A model generated the notes under the pieces. The model saw only the letters and a list, made by a program, of their open reading frames with translations. It did no database searches and was not told the DNA's origin. This document shows, one piece after another, positions 26,907 to 34,680 of a stretch of DNA of 64,000 bases. The stretch is from an uncultured Eubacteriales bacterium (GTDB lineage: Bacteria > Bacillota > Clostridia > Oscillospirales > Acutalibacteraceae), in contig CAKSAP010000001.1 of the NCBI GenBank assembly GCA_934436505.1, positions 682,001 through 746,000 on the forward strand. The letters are read 5' to 3'. The first letter of the stretch is position 1; each line of letters starts with the position of its first letter. The position numbers and the translations under genes were made by a program.

Positions 26907-27341
26907 ATGATGATAGCGGAAAATGATAAGAGAATTCAGCAATTAAGAAGAGAAATCAATCAATTAAAACAGCAAATTAGTGAATACAGAAAAATACAAG
27001 AAAAAACAGAAGCGATTATTGATGCTGCAGAAAATCATTTGAAAAAATTAAATGGTGTTATTGAGAATTTTCACAAACGAATGAACAATGCAGTAAAACA
27101 ATTTGATGGGAATTTTGGTAAATACTATCAGCAAGAGTTAAGCGGAATCTTAAAGCGAAATGGATTGTATGATGTTGAGTCTGTTAGTCGTAATGATAAT
27201 CGAGAACTGAAGAATATCATTGTAGATATTGATAATAAAATTGAGAGTTGTAATAAAATAATAATGCTGAAAGAAACTGAAATTTCATTTATAAAAGCCA
27301 CATATGACCAACTCAAAGCGCAAATGGAGGAAAAAGATTAA
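26907..27341 (+). CDS. YwqH-like (DUF5082) coiled-coil protein of an LXG cassette
   Basis: A protein of 144 residues, almost wholly alpha-helical, with heptads from residue 5 to 60 (IQQLRREINQLKQQI) and again near the C-terminus. Size, helical pattern and position first in a three-gene set before a YwqI-like and an LXG-like gene fit the YwqH/DUF5082 family. These are chaperone-like partners of LXG proteins exported by type VII secretion. The DNA is visibly more AT-rich than essC, which suggests separate acquisition. Confidence 0.7.
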   Translation: MMIAENDKRIQQLRREINQLKQQISEYRKIQEKTEAIIDAAENHLKKLNGVIENFHKRMNNAVKQFDGNFGKYYQQELSGILKRNGLYDVESVSRNDNRELKNIIVDIDNKIESCNKIIMLKETEISFIKATYDQLKAQMEEKD

Positions 27342-27342
27342 T

Positions 27343-27627
27343 ATGTCAAACACTATTCAATATAACACGAAAAACTTAAAGGATGATTCGACAATTTTTA
27401 AAAGATTGTCTGAGCCCTTGCTTGACTATGACAGATGCAAAATCCGAGAACCAATAGAAAGTAATGAGGGTAAAACACGCAACGCACTTTTTAATCTTAT
27501 AGGTAATTCTGAAATTGTTATGAAAGATTTTATAGCGTTGTCTACCGCTACGGAATCATTTTTGAAAAATTCGGGAATATCCTTAGCTGAAATGGATCGT
27601 AAATTATCAATAGAAATTGAGAAATAA
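27343..27627 (+). CDS. YwqI-like small helical partner of an LXG protein
   Basis: A protein of 94 residues, starting at ATG 27343, one base after the stop of the previous gene. GGAGG in the end of that gene serves as ribosome site. It has the size, N-terminal SNTIQYN strand and helical C-terminus (LSTATESFLKNSGISLAEMDRKLS) of YwqI/YxiC-like (DUF5344, TIGR04197-type) proteins. These resemble WXG100 proteins and accompany LXG toxins. It has no W-x-G motif. AT-rich like its neighbours. Confidence 0.65.
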   Translation: MSNTIQYNTKNLKDDSTIFKRLSEPLLDYDRCKIREPIESNEGKTRNALFNLIGNSEIVMKDFIALSTATESFLKNSGISLAEMDRKLSIEIEK

Positions 27628-27641
27628 AGGGTGCTGCTATT

Positions 27642-29471
27642 ATGAAAATAAATTATTCGGAATATGAGAAAGTAAAAAATGAATACAAAAAGATTTTTAG
27701 AAAACTTTCGGATGCATTTGAAACCTATATTGATGCTATGGTACTTGTAAATAAAAACGGATTTATATCTGGTTCAAGTGCAGAAGGATGGGTTGATTTT
27801 ATATCTTATGCATCAAAGCCGAGAAAACAAATTAGGCAATTTGGAAAGCGTATTGATACATATATTGATTCGTTTTTAATTGATTTGGACAAGGATCAAA
27901 AATATAACGGATATAGCATTTTATATGATTATTCATATCCGGGTATGAGAGATTATTCTTACAATAGATTTTTTGACTTAAAAGAATATGCTGAAGCAAC
28001 TGGCTATGATTCTGACATAATAAAAAGTATTTTTAATGGATTCGAAAACTTATACTTTGAAATTAAAAATTTGATTCCATGGAAAAAAGATGATAATTCT
28101 AAAGCACAGAATATAGATAAAACTCAAAGAAATATTTTTCAGTGGAGAGATGCGACGAAGGCTGTCTTGAAAAACATAGAAATGAAAATTAACCGGGACG
28201 ATGAATTGTATTCTAAAAAAATTGAGAAAATTGATGTGCTACAGGAATCGCTGTATAACTACTTTGAAAAATTAACTGATATTATATCTCATGCTGACCC
28301 GAATGATTTTTCAGTTGAACATTATAAAGGAGATTTAGATAAAGCATATCACAGCATCATGGTTGCTTACAATAATGTTATTGTCGAAGAAAAAATTACA
28401 GATGATGATGTTAAAGCTTTTATTGATGGGAATAACGAAGGAATTTTAGATAAGCAAGTGGAAGATGTTCATGAATTTCTGCACGATTTATCAGGAATCG
28501 ACCTCGAAAATGCAGATTTTTGGAAATTGCTTATCTTTCAAATGTTTAATATTTCTGAGGGCGAACTTTCAAATGAAAAAGGTTACGATGAGTATTTGAG
28601 AAAAGCTGAAATAATTGAACTTCTTGAAGAAATTGAAAAAACATCTAATTATGAAGATAGCACAACAAATGAAATTATTAATGAGCTTAAAAAAATTATT
28701 AAGGCAGCTAAAGATTCTGGACAGTCTGTGTATGAGTACTTTAATACCCATAGAGATATAGATGGAAATCTTTTATTGGATGGAAGAACTAAAGAGGCCA
28801 GAAGGTTTAGAGATTTCTTAAACAAATTTGGGAAAATATTGACTGTATTGGATACGATAGATGATGGTGCTTCTATAATTTACAAATTGTTTGTCGATTA
28901 TAGTAAAAATATAGCTCTCTTAAATTCGTTTGAAAAAAATGCTGAAGCTTTAAGCGATGAGATGAAAAATACATTTGCTAATATACGAGATATGTACGAG
29001 CATGAACTTACCTCCGCAATTAACGAAGCTTTGGATTTGATTCTTTCAAAGGGCGTAAATGCACTATATTCAATCAGTTTTGGTAAAATTATTGGTAGCA
29101 TTAAGGAAACAATAGGATTTGTGGGTGATGTAACTGGTGAATCAAGCAGAACAGACGCCCAATATAGATTGCTTTTGTATGGCTATTCCGAATTAAATGC
29201 AGCGGAATCTGCATTTAGAAATTCATACAAAGCGCTTCAAGCATGTCCTGCGGATTCAAAAAGCTATAGTGAATGTATCAACGATTTTAAAAATTGCTTT
29301 TCAATATATAAATCGACATTAAAAAGACTTTTTGAAAAAATGGCACTTGCAGCAAATGGAGAAATGCGTGAATATTACTATTATTGCTCTAGTCAAATAT
29401 CACAACTCACAATTAAGAACTATAATCAGATGAAAATTATGACGTTTGAAGAATATAAAAAAATATATTGA
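27642..29471 (+). CDS. LXG-like type VII secretion substrate, no recognised toxin domain
   Basis: A protein of 609 residues. The N-terminal ~200 residues are helical with a central ISGSSAEGWVDFI phrase, in the style of the LXG export domain. Position right after YwqH- and YwqI-like genes supports this. The C-terminal half is also helical (LKKIIKAAKDSG, LDLILSKGVNALYS, RLLLYGYSELNAAESAF). It shows none of the nuclease, NADase or lipase motifs I know. No small immunity-like gene follows; the next gene is WXG100. It may be a toxin of a new type, a structural substrate, or a degenerate effector. Confidence 0.65.
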   Translation: MKINYSEYEKVKNEYKKIFRKLSDAFETYIDAMVLVNKNGFISGSSAEGWVDFISYASKPRKQIRQFGKRIDTYIDSFLIDLDKDQKYNGYSILYDYSYPGMRDYSYNRFFDLKEYAEATGYDSDIIKSIFNGFENLYFEIKNLIPWKKDDNSKAQNIDKTQRNIFQWRDATKAVLKNIEMKINRDDELYSKKIEKIDVLQESLYNYFEKLTDIISHADPNDFSVEHYKGDLDKAYHSIMVAYNNVIVEEKITDDDVKAFIDGNNEGILDKQVEDVHEFLHDLSGIDLENADFWKLLIFQMFNISEGELSNEKGYDEYLRKAEIIELLEEIEKTSNYEDSTTNEIINELKKIIKAAKDSGQSVYEYFNTHRDIDGNLLLDGRTKEARRFRDFLNKFGKILTVLDTIDDGASIIYKLFVDYSKNIALLNSFEKNAEALSDEMKNTFANIRDMYEHELTSAINEALDLILSKGVNALYSISFGKIIGSIKETIGFVGDVTGESSRTDAQYRLLLYGYSELNAAESAFRNSYKALQACPADSKSYSECINDFKNCFSIYKSTLKRLFEKMALAANGEMREYYYYCSSQISQLTIKNYNQMKIMTFEEYKKIY

Positions 29472-29564
29472 TTTTAATAGTGACATCCATAAATACTCGT
29501 AAATATCAAATAGTTGTAATTGCAATATTGCTTTACATAAACGAAAATGAAAGGAAGTGAAATT

Positions 29565-29858
29565 ATGGCTAATCAGATCAGAATGACTCCGGATTCAATG
29601 AGAGCTCGTGCAAACGAATATCATCAGGAGGGCGAAAAGCTCCAGGAGATTATAAGCAGAATGGATACTCTTCTTACAAATCTTCAAAGCGAGTGGGAAG
29701 GCTCTGCAAGTGAATCTTATGCACAGAGATATCGTGATCTTAAGCCCGGCTTTGTTAAAGCGAGAAATCTTATTGAAGAGATTTCAACGGCTCTCAAGAG
29801 CACTGCTCAGATCGTTGAAGAGACTGATGCGAATATCGCAAGTCAGTTCAGAGCATAA
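29565..29858 (+). CDS. esxA: WXG100 family protein (EsxA-like)
   Basis: A protein of 97 residues with the family hallmark W-x-G in EWEGSAS (about residue 46) between two helices, and the usual length. WXG100 proteins form helical-hairpin dimers, are exported by EssC and help activate it. Starts at ATG 29565 after GGAAGTG. GC content and codon use return to those of essC, unlike the AT-rich LXG cassette in between. Confidence 0.92.
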   Translation: MANQIRMTPDSMRARANEYHQEGEKLQEIISRMDTLLTNLQSEWEGSASESYAQRYRDLKPGFVKARNLIEEISTALKSTAQIVEETDANIASQFRA

Positions 29859-29867
29859 TTATTTAAT

Positions 29868-29906
29868 GTAAGCGGTTCTGTTAAAAAGAGCCGCTTACGT
29901 TTTTTT
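29868..29906 (+). terminator. Terminator after the WXG100 gene
   Basis: Hairpin GTAAGCGG / CCGCTTAC followed by GTTTTTTT. It marks the right end of the type VII gene group. Confidence 0.85.
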
Positions 29907-29916
29907 ACCCAAAAGT

Positions 29917-29940
29917 ACCCGACTCTTATAAGAGTCGGGT
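29917..29940. terminator. Possible terminator of the ABC-F gene
   Basis: Perfect palindrome ACCCGACTCTTATAAGAGTCGGGT just past the stop of the minus-strand ABC-F gene. The following T-run on the minus strand is short (ACTTTTGG). Confidence 0.5.
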
Positions 29941-29947
29941 GCTTTCT

Positions 29948-31843
29948 TCACTCCGCTAATTCAAGCCATTCGATTTCTTTTTCTTCGAGGGCGGTTTCTT
30001 TTTGTTTTATCTGTTCGAGCACTTCGCCGAGCTTTACATAGTCGGTTACGATTTCCTCGGTTGCCGAAAGGGCTTTTAATTCCTCAATTTCACTTTCAAG
30101 TGCTTCGATTTCCTTTGAAAGAGCATTGATTTTCGCCCTGCGCTTGCGCTCGTCCGCCTTGTTGAGCTTTGAGGCTATATACGCCGCCTTTTGCTCCGAG
30201 TCCTGCTTTTCCGCAGCTTGCGGCTGAACGGTCTTGCGGTGCTCAAGATAATAATCATATTTTCCGTTGTATATTTCAAGCCCGTCGGGGAACATTTCAA
30301 TTATCTTCGTCGGCACGGTATTGAGAAAATATCTGTCGTGCGAAACGGTTATAAGCGTACCCGTAAACTGCTTCAACGCCTCGTCGAGAGCCTCTTTCGC
30401 AATGTAATCGAGATGGTTTGTCGGCTCGTCAAGGATAAGCACATTTGCACGCTTAAACATTATAATACAAAATTGCACCTTCGCCCTGTTTGCGCCCGAC
30501 AACTCACGCACTCTTTTGAAAACGGCCTCGTCCTCAATCAAAAGCCTGCCGAGAGCACTGCGAATTTCAAAATCCGTCTTGGTCGGGAATTGCTTGTGCA
30601 CCGCCTCGATAACCGTGTCATTCAAATCGAGGTCACGAAGCTCCTGGTCGAAATACGCAACCTTGACATTTCCTCCGAAGCGGACAGTGCCCGAACAGCT
30701 TATACGCTTCATAATCGCCTTCAAAAATGACGATTTTCCGACGCCGTTTTTGCCGACGATTGCTATTTTATCGCCGCAGAGGACCTCGAGTGAAATGTTG
30801 TCATATAACTGCTTGCCCGTTACCCTGTCGCCGACATGAACGCCCATATCCTTAACCGTAAGCACCGTTTTGTGAGGCTCAATATCATAGTCGAATTTGA
30901 AATGAATATCCTTCGGTCTCGGGTTCGGCTTTTGCATAATTTCCATCTTTTCAAGTGCCTTGACTCTTGAGCCGACGCTGTTTGAGCTGCTTGAACGGGC
31001 AAGGTTGCGGCTGACGTAATCACGCATTGCCGTAAGCTCCTGCTGCTGCTTGTCGTATTCCTTTTCAAGTACACGAAGTCGCTCTTCCTTTTGCCTTATA
31101 AACGCCGAATAGCCGCCCTTGTATTTGTAAATGTGCTTTTGTTCGATTTCATATATGCCCGAGACGATATTGTCAAGGAAATATCTGTCGTGCGACACCG
31201 TCAAAACTGCGCCCTTATACGATTTTATATAGTCCTCAAGCCATGCGAGCATTGAAAAATCAAGATGGTTTGTCGGCTCGTCCAAAATCAGAAGCTCGGG
31301 ATTGCGAAGCAGGATTTTAGCCATTCCGAAACGCATTTTTTCGCCGCCCGAAAGCGCAGAGGTTTTCATTTTGAGGTCAAAATCACGAAAGCCGAGACCC
31401 GTAAGAACACGGTTTATCCTCGCATCCGCCGTGTAGCCGTCAAGAGCCGTGTATTCGTTGTCGAGAGCTGCATATTCGCTCTCAAGGCGTTTGTATTCGT
31501 CGCTTCCGACATCAGCCGAAGCCATTTTTGCGGAAATTTCAGCCATAAGCCTGCGCACCGTGTATGTGCGTTCAAGTGCGGATTTGATTTCCTCCTCAAG
31601 AGTGTTGTCGTCGTCAAGAGCCTCATTTTGCTGTAGGTAGCCGATTTCGAGGTTGCTCTTTTTCGACACCGTTCCCTCGTCGCAGGGGAGTACGCCCGCA
31701 ATGATGTTGAGAAGCGTCGTCTTGCCTGCGCCGTTTACGCCCATAAGACCGATTTTATCGCCCTCGTTTATTGACATATTTATTTTTTCAAGTATTGTTT
31801 CGTCAAGGAAGCCCTTTGAAACGTCGGTAAGCGTAACTAACAT
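29948..31843 (-). CDS. ABC-F family ATPase (YdiF/Uup-like)
   Basis: A soluble protein of 631 residues with two ABC domains. The first has Walker A GVNGAGKTT and signature LSGGEKMRF before LLILDEPTNHLD. The second has GKNGVGKSS, a drifted signature LSGANRAKV, then VLILDEPTNHLD. A linker with basic helices (VSRNLARSSSSNSVG) joins them, and a coiled-coil C-terminus (about 545-631) follows. There are no membrane helices, so it is a ribosome-associated ABC-F translation factor rather than a transporter. The C-terminal coil fits YdiF/Uup rather than a resistance ARE protein; exact subgroup unproven. Confidence 0.9.
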   Translation of the reverse strand: MLVTLTDVSKGFLDETILEKINMSINEGDKIGLMGVNGAGKTTLLNIIAGVLPCDEGTVSKKSNLEIGYLQQNEALDDDNTLEEEIKSALERTYTVRRLMAEISAKMASADVGSDEYKRLESEYAALDNEYTALDGYTADARINRVLTGLGFRDFDLKMKTSALSGGEKMRFGMAKILLRNPELLILDEPTNHLDFSMLAWLEDYIKSYKGAVLTVSHDRYFLDNIVSGIYEIEQKHIYKYKGGYSAFIRQKEERLRVLEKEYDKQQQELTAMRDYVSRNLARSSSSNSVGSRVKALEKMEIMQKPNPRPKDIHFKFDYDIEPHKTVLTVKDMGVHVGDRVTGKQLYDNISLEVLCGDKIAIVGKNGVGKSSFLKAIMKRISCSGTVRFGGNVKVAYFDQELRDLDLNDTVIEAVHKQFPTKTDFEIRSALGRLLIEDEAVFKRVRELSGANRAKVQFCIIMFKRANVLILDEPTNHLDYIAKEALDEALKQFTGTLITVSHDRYFLNTVPTKIIEMFPDGLEIYNGKYDYYLEHRKTVQPQAAEKQDSEQKAAYIASKLNKADERKRRAKINALSKEIEALESEIEELKALSATEEIVTDYVKLGEVLEQIKQKETALEEKEIEWLELAE

Positions 31844-32122
31844 AATTTCTCCGTAATATATAATGTAATAATAACCACAATACTATAGCACATATTTCCC
31901 GATTTTACAAACAAAACAGCTTTTTTGTGCAATGCACATAAAACGGGTGCGGTTGTTGTTGTGTAATCCTATAAAAATATCATTTTTTATCAAAAATTTT
32001 TGACAATCTTATTGCAAAAGGCGTTATCTTGTGATATTATATGAAATGTAATTATGCACCCTAAGGGGGTTTCACCCTTAAGCTACGGTGAAAATACAAA
32101 TTCTTATAAGGAGCTTTTGAAA
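31844..32122. other. Intergenic region between the divergent ABC-F and dockerin genes
   Basis: AT-rich spacer. It holds TTGACA at 32000-32005, a plausible -35 for the rightward gene; the matching -10 is unclear (GTTATC at 32023, or TATTAT at 32035 with too long a spacer). The imperfect hairpin CTAAGGGGGTTTCACCCTTAAG lies at 32061-32082 in the presumed leader. I do not recognise a known riboswitch fold. Confidence 0.4.
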
Positions 32123-34264
32123 ATGAAAAAGATCTTATCGATTCTTCTTGCAATGGTTATGATTATTTCAAGTATCACAGTTGCGTTGATCGCTATTGCC
32201 GATGAGCCTACTACGATAACTTGTGAAGAAGCTGTTGCGAAGATCAATGAACAGACTGCATACATAGCAAATGCAGACAATGGTGATGGTACAAAACATA
32301 ATTTGCCCGGTTATTCATTCGGAAGAAGTCTTACTTCTGATGTAACCTTCGGTGAGGGACAGGCTGCTGTTGACGCAGTTATGGCTGCTTGCTATCCTGA
32401 GTATGCCGAGGCTCCCTATCATACCGAAAAAGGCTATGATTACGGCAAAATTCTTTCTAACCTTCTTGGTGTAAGTGCTGTTGAGCCGGCTGTAAGCGTT
32501 AAGAAGAATTCTGACGCAGCTCAAACAATCGGCAGAGATGCTCTTCAGGCTCTCAAGCTTGACGCTTCTAAGGTTAAGAACTTTGAAGCTAACGGCAGCG
32601 ATTCATTTACTTTAACATATGATGATATTGATATCGTTGCTAACGGAAGAGTTGAGGACTCAATTCTTGCAGACCTTACAAAGAATTATCCCAACGCTAC
32701 AAACCTTGATGATGTTATCATTAACAGCCTCAGCTCTCATAACACGGGACTTACGGCAAAGGATTTCAAAATCAAGATTACCGATATTGAAATCAAGGCA
32801 GATTTCTATGAAGGCAGACTTGATGTATTAGAGTACTCATATAAGCTTGACGGTACTGCTTCGGTTACATATATCAATCCCGAGCCGTTTGACGCTGTAT
32901 TCTCACTTACAGTAAAAACATCATACAGCGGTATGGATTATTTCGATGAAGCTAATGACTTTGACCTCGCTGTTCTCGCAAAGAAGATCAACGAAGGCAC
33001 CGCTTATATGGTAGACACCAAGGCAGGCTACGATTATGCAAGACTTTGCACAATCGATAAGACCTACGACAATGAAGGTAACGAGATTGACGATTATTCA
33101 TTCTCAATTAACAGTGAGGGTGCAATCGCAGGTAACACTGTTCTTTCAGTAGTACTCGGTGCGGTCTTTAACGTTGTTGATAAGATCACAATCGGTATGG
33201 ACCAGAACTTTGGCACTAACATCAGAACTGACAAGTGGGTTTGTAAGAACTCTACATCTCAGGATGAAGAAACAAAGCAGGACATCTGTACGGCAGATAA
33301 GCCCCATACGATTTGGAAGTGCACATGTAAGGACGTTCCAGGCTGCTGCACATGCTGCCCGGCGGGCACAGGCTGTACTTCAACTCATCCCTGCGATGAT
33401 ACAATTTGCAGAAGTGCTGATTGTAAGTGCGGATATGAACCCGATCCTCAGTGTAAGTATGAATCAAGCGCAGCTTCTAATATCACAGCAATTGACTCAA
33501 CTGTTGCTAAATTGCTTACAGAGCTCGCTAAATTGCTCGACAGCTCAATCGGTACTGCTGCTAAGGGTCAGATGAAGGTTGGCGCAACTTCGGCTAACAT
33601 TGCTCCTGCTGACCAGAAGGCTGCTGAAAAGCTTGACTCAAGATTTGCTGTTAAGGCAACACAGCTTGACGTATTTGATATCCAGGAAGCTTACTTCGAT
33701 GAGGATACAGGTGCTATTGAGTTCACACTTGAAGATCAGAATGCTGATAACGGCTACAAGGCTCTTTCACATCTCACAAACGACTATGTAACAAATGAGA
33801 AGTTTGTTGAAGCTCTTAAGCTTGCAGCAATCGAAAAGCTTGGTAATACCGTTAAGGATCTTGAGGGTATGTTCCTTTACACCTCTCTTGAATATTCAGA
33901 AATCACCTGCACAGTTAAGTTTGTTGGCGCTGATGCTGACAATGTGTACGGCACAGGCGAAATCGAAAGAATGAACATTTCATATAACTGCGTTGCAGAC
34001 TCAGAAGCAATGATTAGCTACAGACTTGCTACACATACTGATTCTACAATTAAGAACGCTCAGTATGTTGACTACGAAAAGGGCGACGTTAATATGGATA
34101 CAAGCGTATCCCTTAAGGACGCTAAGCTCGTTCTCAGATATGTTGCTGAGTTGGAGACTCTTAACGATTATCAGATGCTCCTTGCAGATATGAACGAAGA
34201 TAGTGCGGTTACTATCGTAGACGCAAAGGCTATCCTCGAAAAGATTGCAAGCCAGACGGTTTAA
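32123..34264 (+). CDS. Secreted dockerin-bearing protein with Cys-rich insert
   Basis: A protein of 713 residues. The signal peptide is residues 1-27 (hydrophobic run ending IAIADE). Residues ~30-370 and ~470-640 look like related beta-rich modules of unknown family: VAKINEQTAYI and LAKKINEGTAYMVD begin each. Between them is a Cys-rich insert (about 400-450) with CC, CxC and CxCG clusters. The last ~60 residues are a type I dockerin: two calcium-loop repeats starting GDVNMDTSVSLKDAK and ADMNEDSAVTIVDAK. Dockerins attach proteins to cohesin scaffolds outside the cell. No catalytic motif is recognised. AAGGAG stands before the ATG at 32123. Confidence 0.8.
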   Translation: MKKILSILLAMVMIISSITVALIAIADEPTTITCEEAVAKINEQTAYIANADNGDGTKHNLPGYSFGRSLTSDVTFGEGQAAVDAVMAACYPEYAEAPYHTEKGYDYGKILSNLLGVSAVEPAVSVKKNSDAAQTIGRDALQALKLDASKVKNFEANGSDSFTLTYDDIDIVANGRVEDSILADLTKNYPNATNLDDVIINSLSSHNTGLTAKDFKIKITDIEIKADFYEGRLDVLEYSYKLDGTASVTYINPEPFDAVFSLTVKTSYSGMDYFDEANDFDLAVLAKKINEGTAYMVDTKAGYDYARLCTIDKTYDNEGNEIDDYSFSINSEGAIAGNTVLSVVLGAVFNVVDKITIGMDQNFGTNIRTDKWVCKNSTSQDEETKQDICTADKPHTIWKCTCKDVPGCCTCCPAGTGCTSTHPCDDTICRSADCKCGYEPDPQCKYESSAASNITAIDSTVAKLLTELAKLLDSSIGTAAKGQMKVGATSANIAPADQKAAEKLDSRFAVKATQLDVFDIQEAYFDEDTGAIEFTLEDQNADNGYKALSHLTNDYVTNEKFVEALKLAAIEKLGNTVKDLEGMFLYTSLEYSEITCTVKFVGADADNVYGTGEIERMNISYNCVADSEAMISYRLATHTDSTIKNAQYVDYEKGDVNMDTSVSLKDAKLVLRYVAELETLNDYQMLLADMNEDSAVTIVDAKAILEKIASQTV

Positions 34265-34291
34265 TCAGCTTCTTTTATAAGATTTAATAAT

Positions 34292-34324
34292 AAAAGACAC
34301 CGTTTTCAAACGGTGTCTTTTTTG
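34292..34324 (+). terminator. Terminator of the dockerin gene
   Basis: Hairpin AAAAGACACCG / CGGTGTCTTTT with the loop TTTTCAAA, followed by TTTGTTG. Confidence 0.85.
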
Positions 34325-34337
34325 TTGCATACGGCGG

Positions 34338-34559
34338 TTATTTATCGTCTGCGGAAACAAGCTCATTATCTCTGAAAAGCAGGGAAATGCACCAAATTGC
34401 CGACAGCGCAACAAGCGTGTAAATTATTCTTGCAAGCACTGCGTCTTGACCTCCGCATATCCAGCTTACTATGTCAAACCGGAACAAGCCGATTGAGCCC
34501 CAGTTTATACCGCCGATAACAAGAATAATCAAAGCGATTTTATCAAGCATTTTTTTCAA
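34338..34559 (-). CDS. DUF378 small membrane protein
   Basis: A protein of 73 residues with two membrane helices. It carries the family pattern LVIGGINWGSIGLF near residue 15, then a short polar tail (DNELVSADDK). DUF378 proteins are widespread in bacteria and of unknown function. The gene is alone, in opposite direction to the dockerin gene, and separated from spoIVA by its own promoter region and a hairpin. AAGGAG stands before the ATG. Confidence 0.85.
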   Translation of the reverse strand: MKKMLDKIALIILVIGGINWGSIGLFRFDIVSWICGGQDAVLARIIYTLVALSAIWCISLLFRDNELVSADDK

Positions 34560-34610
34560 CTCCTTATTATTGCTTTGAAATTATTATTCACGGATTTTTC
34601 TGTTATATAC

Positions 34611-34670
34611 AAAAAAGCGAGTGATTTGACTGAATGTTAATATTAGCACTCAGCCCTCACTCGCTTTTTT
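34611..34670 (-). terminator. Terminator of spoIVA
   Basis: AAAAAAGCGAGTGA pairs with TCACTCGCTTTTTT across an internal stem region. It is usable in both directions, and on the minus strand it directly follows spoIVA. Confidence 0.75.
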
Positions 34671-34680
34671 ATATTGAATT

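Noticed and set aside
29948..31843. ABC-F protein as an antibiotic-resistance (ARE) gene
   Set aside because: The C-terminal coiled coil and the overall layout look like housekeeping YdiF/Uup members. Nothing in the context points to resistance.
32040..32122. Possible riboswitch in the leader of the dockerin gene
   Set aside because: Only one imperfect hairpin is visible. It lacks the conserved cores of riboswitch classes I know.
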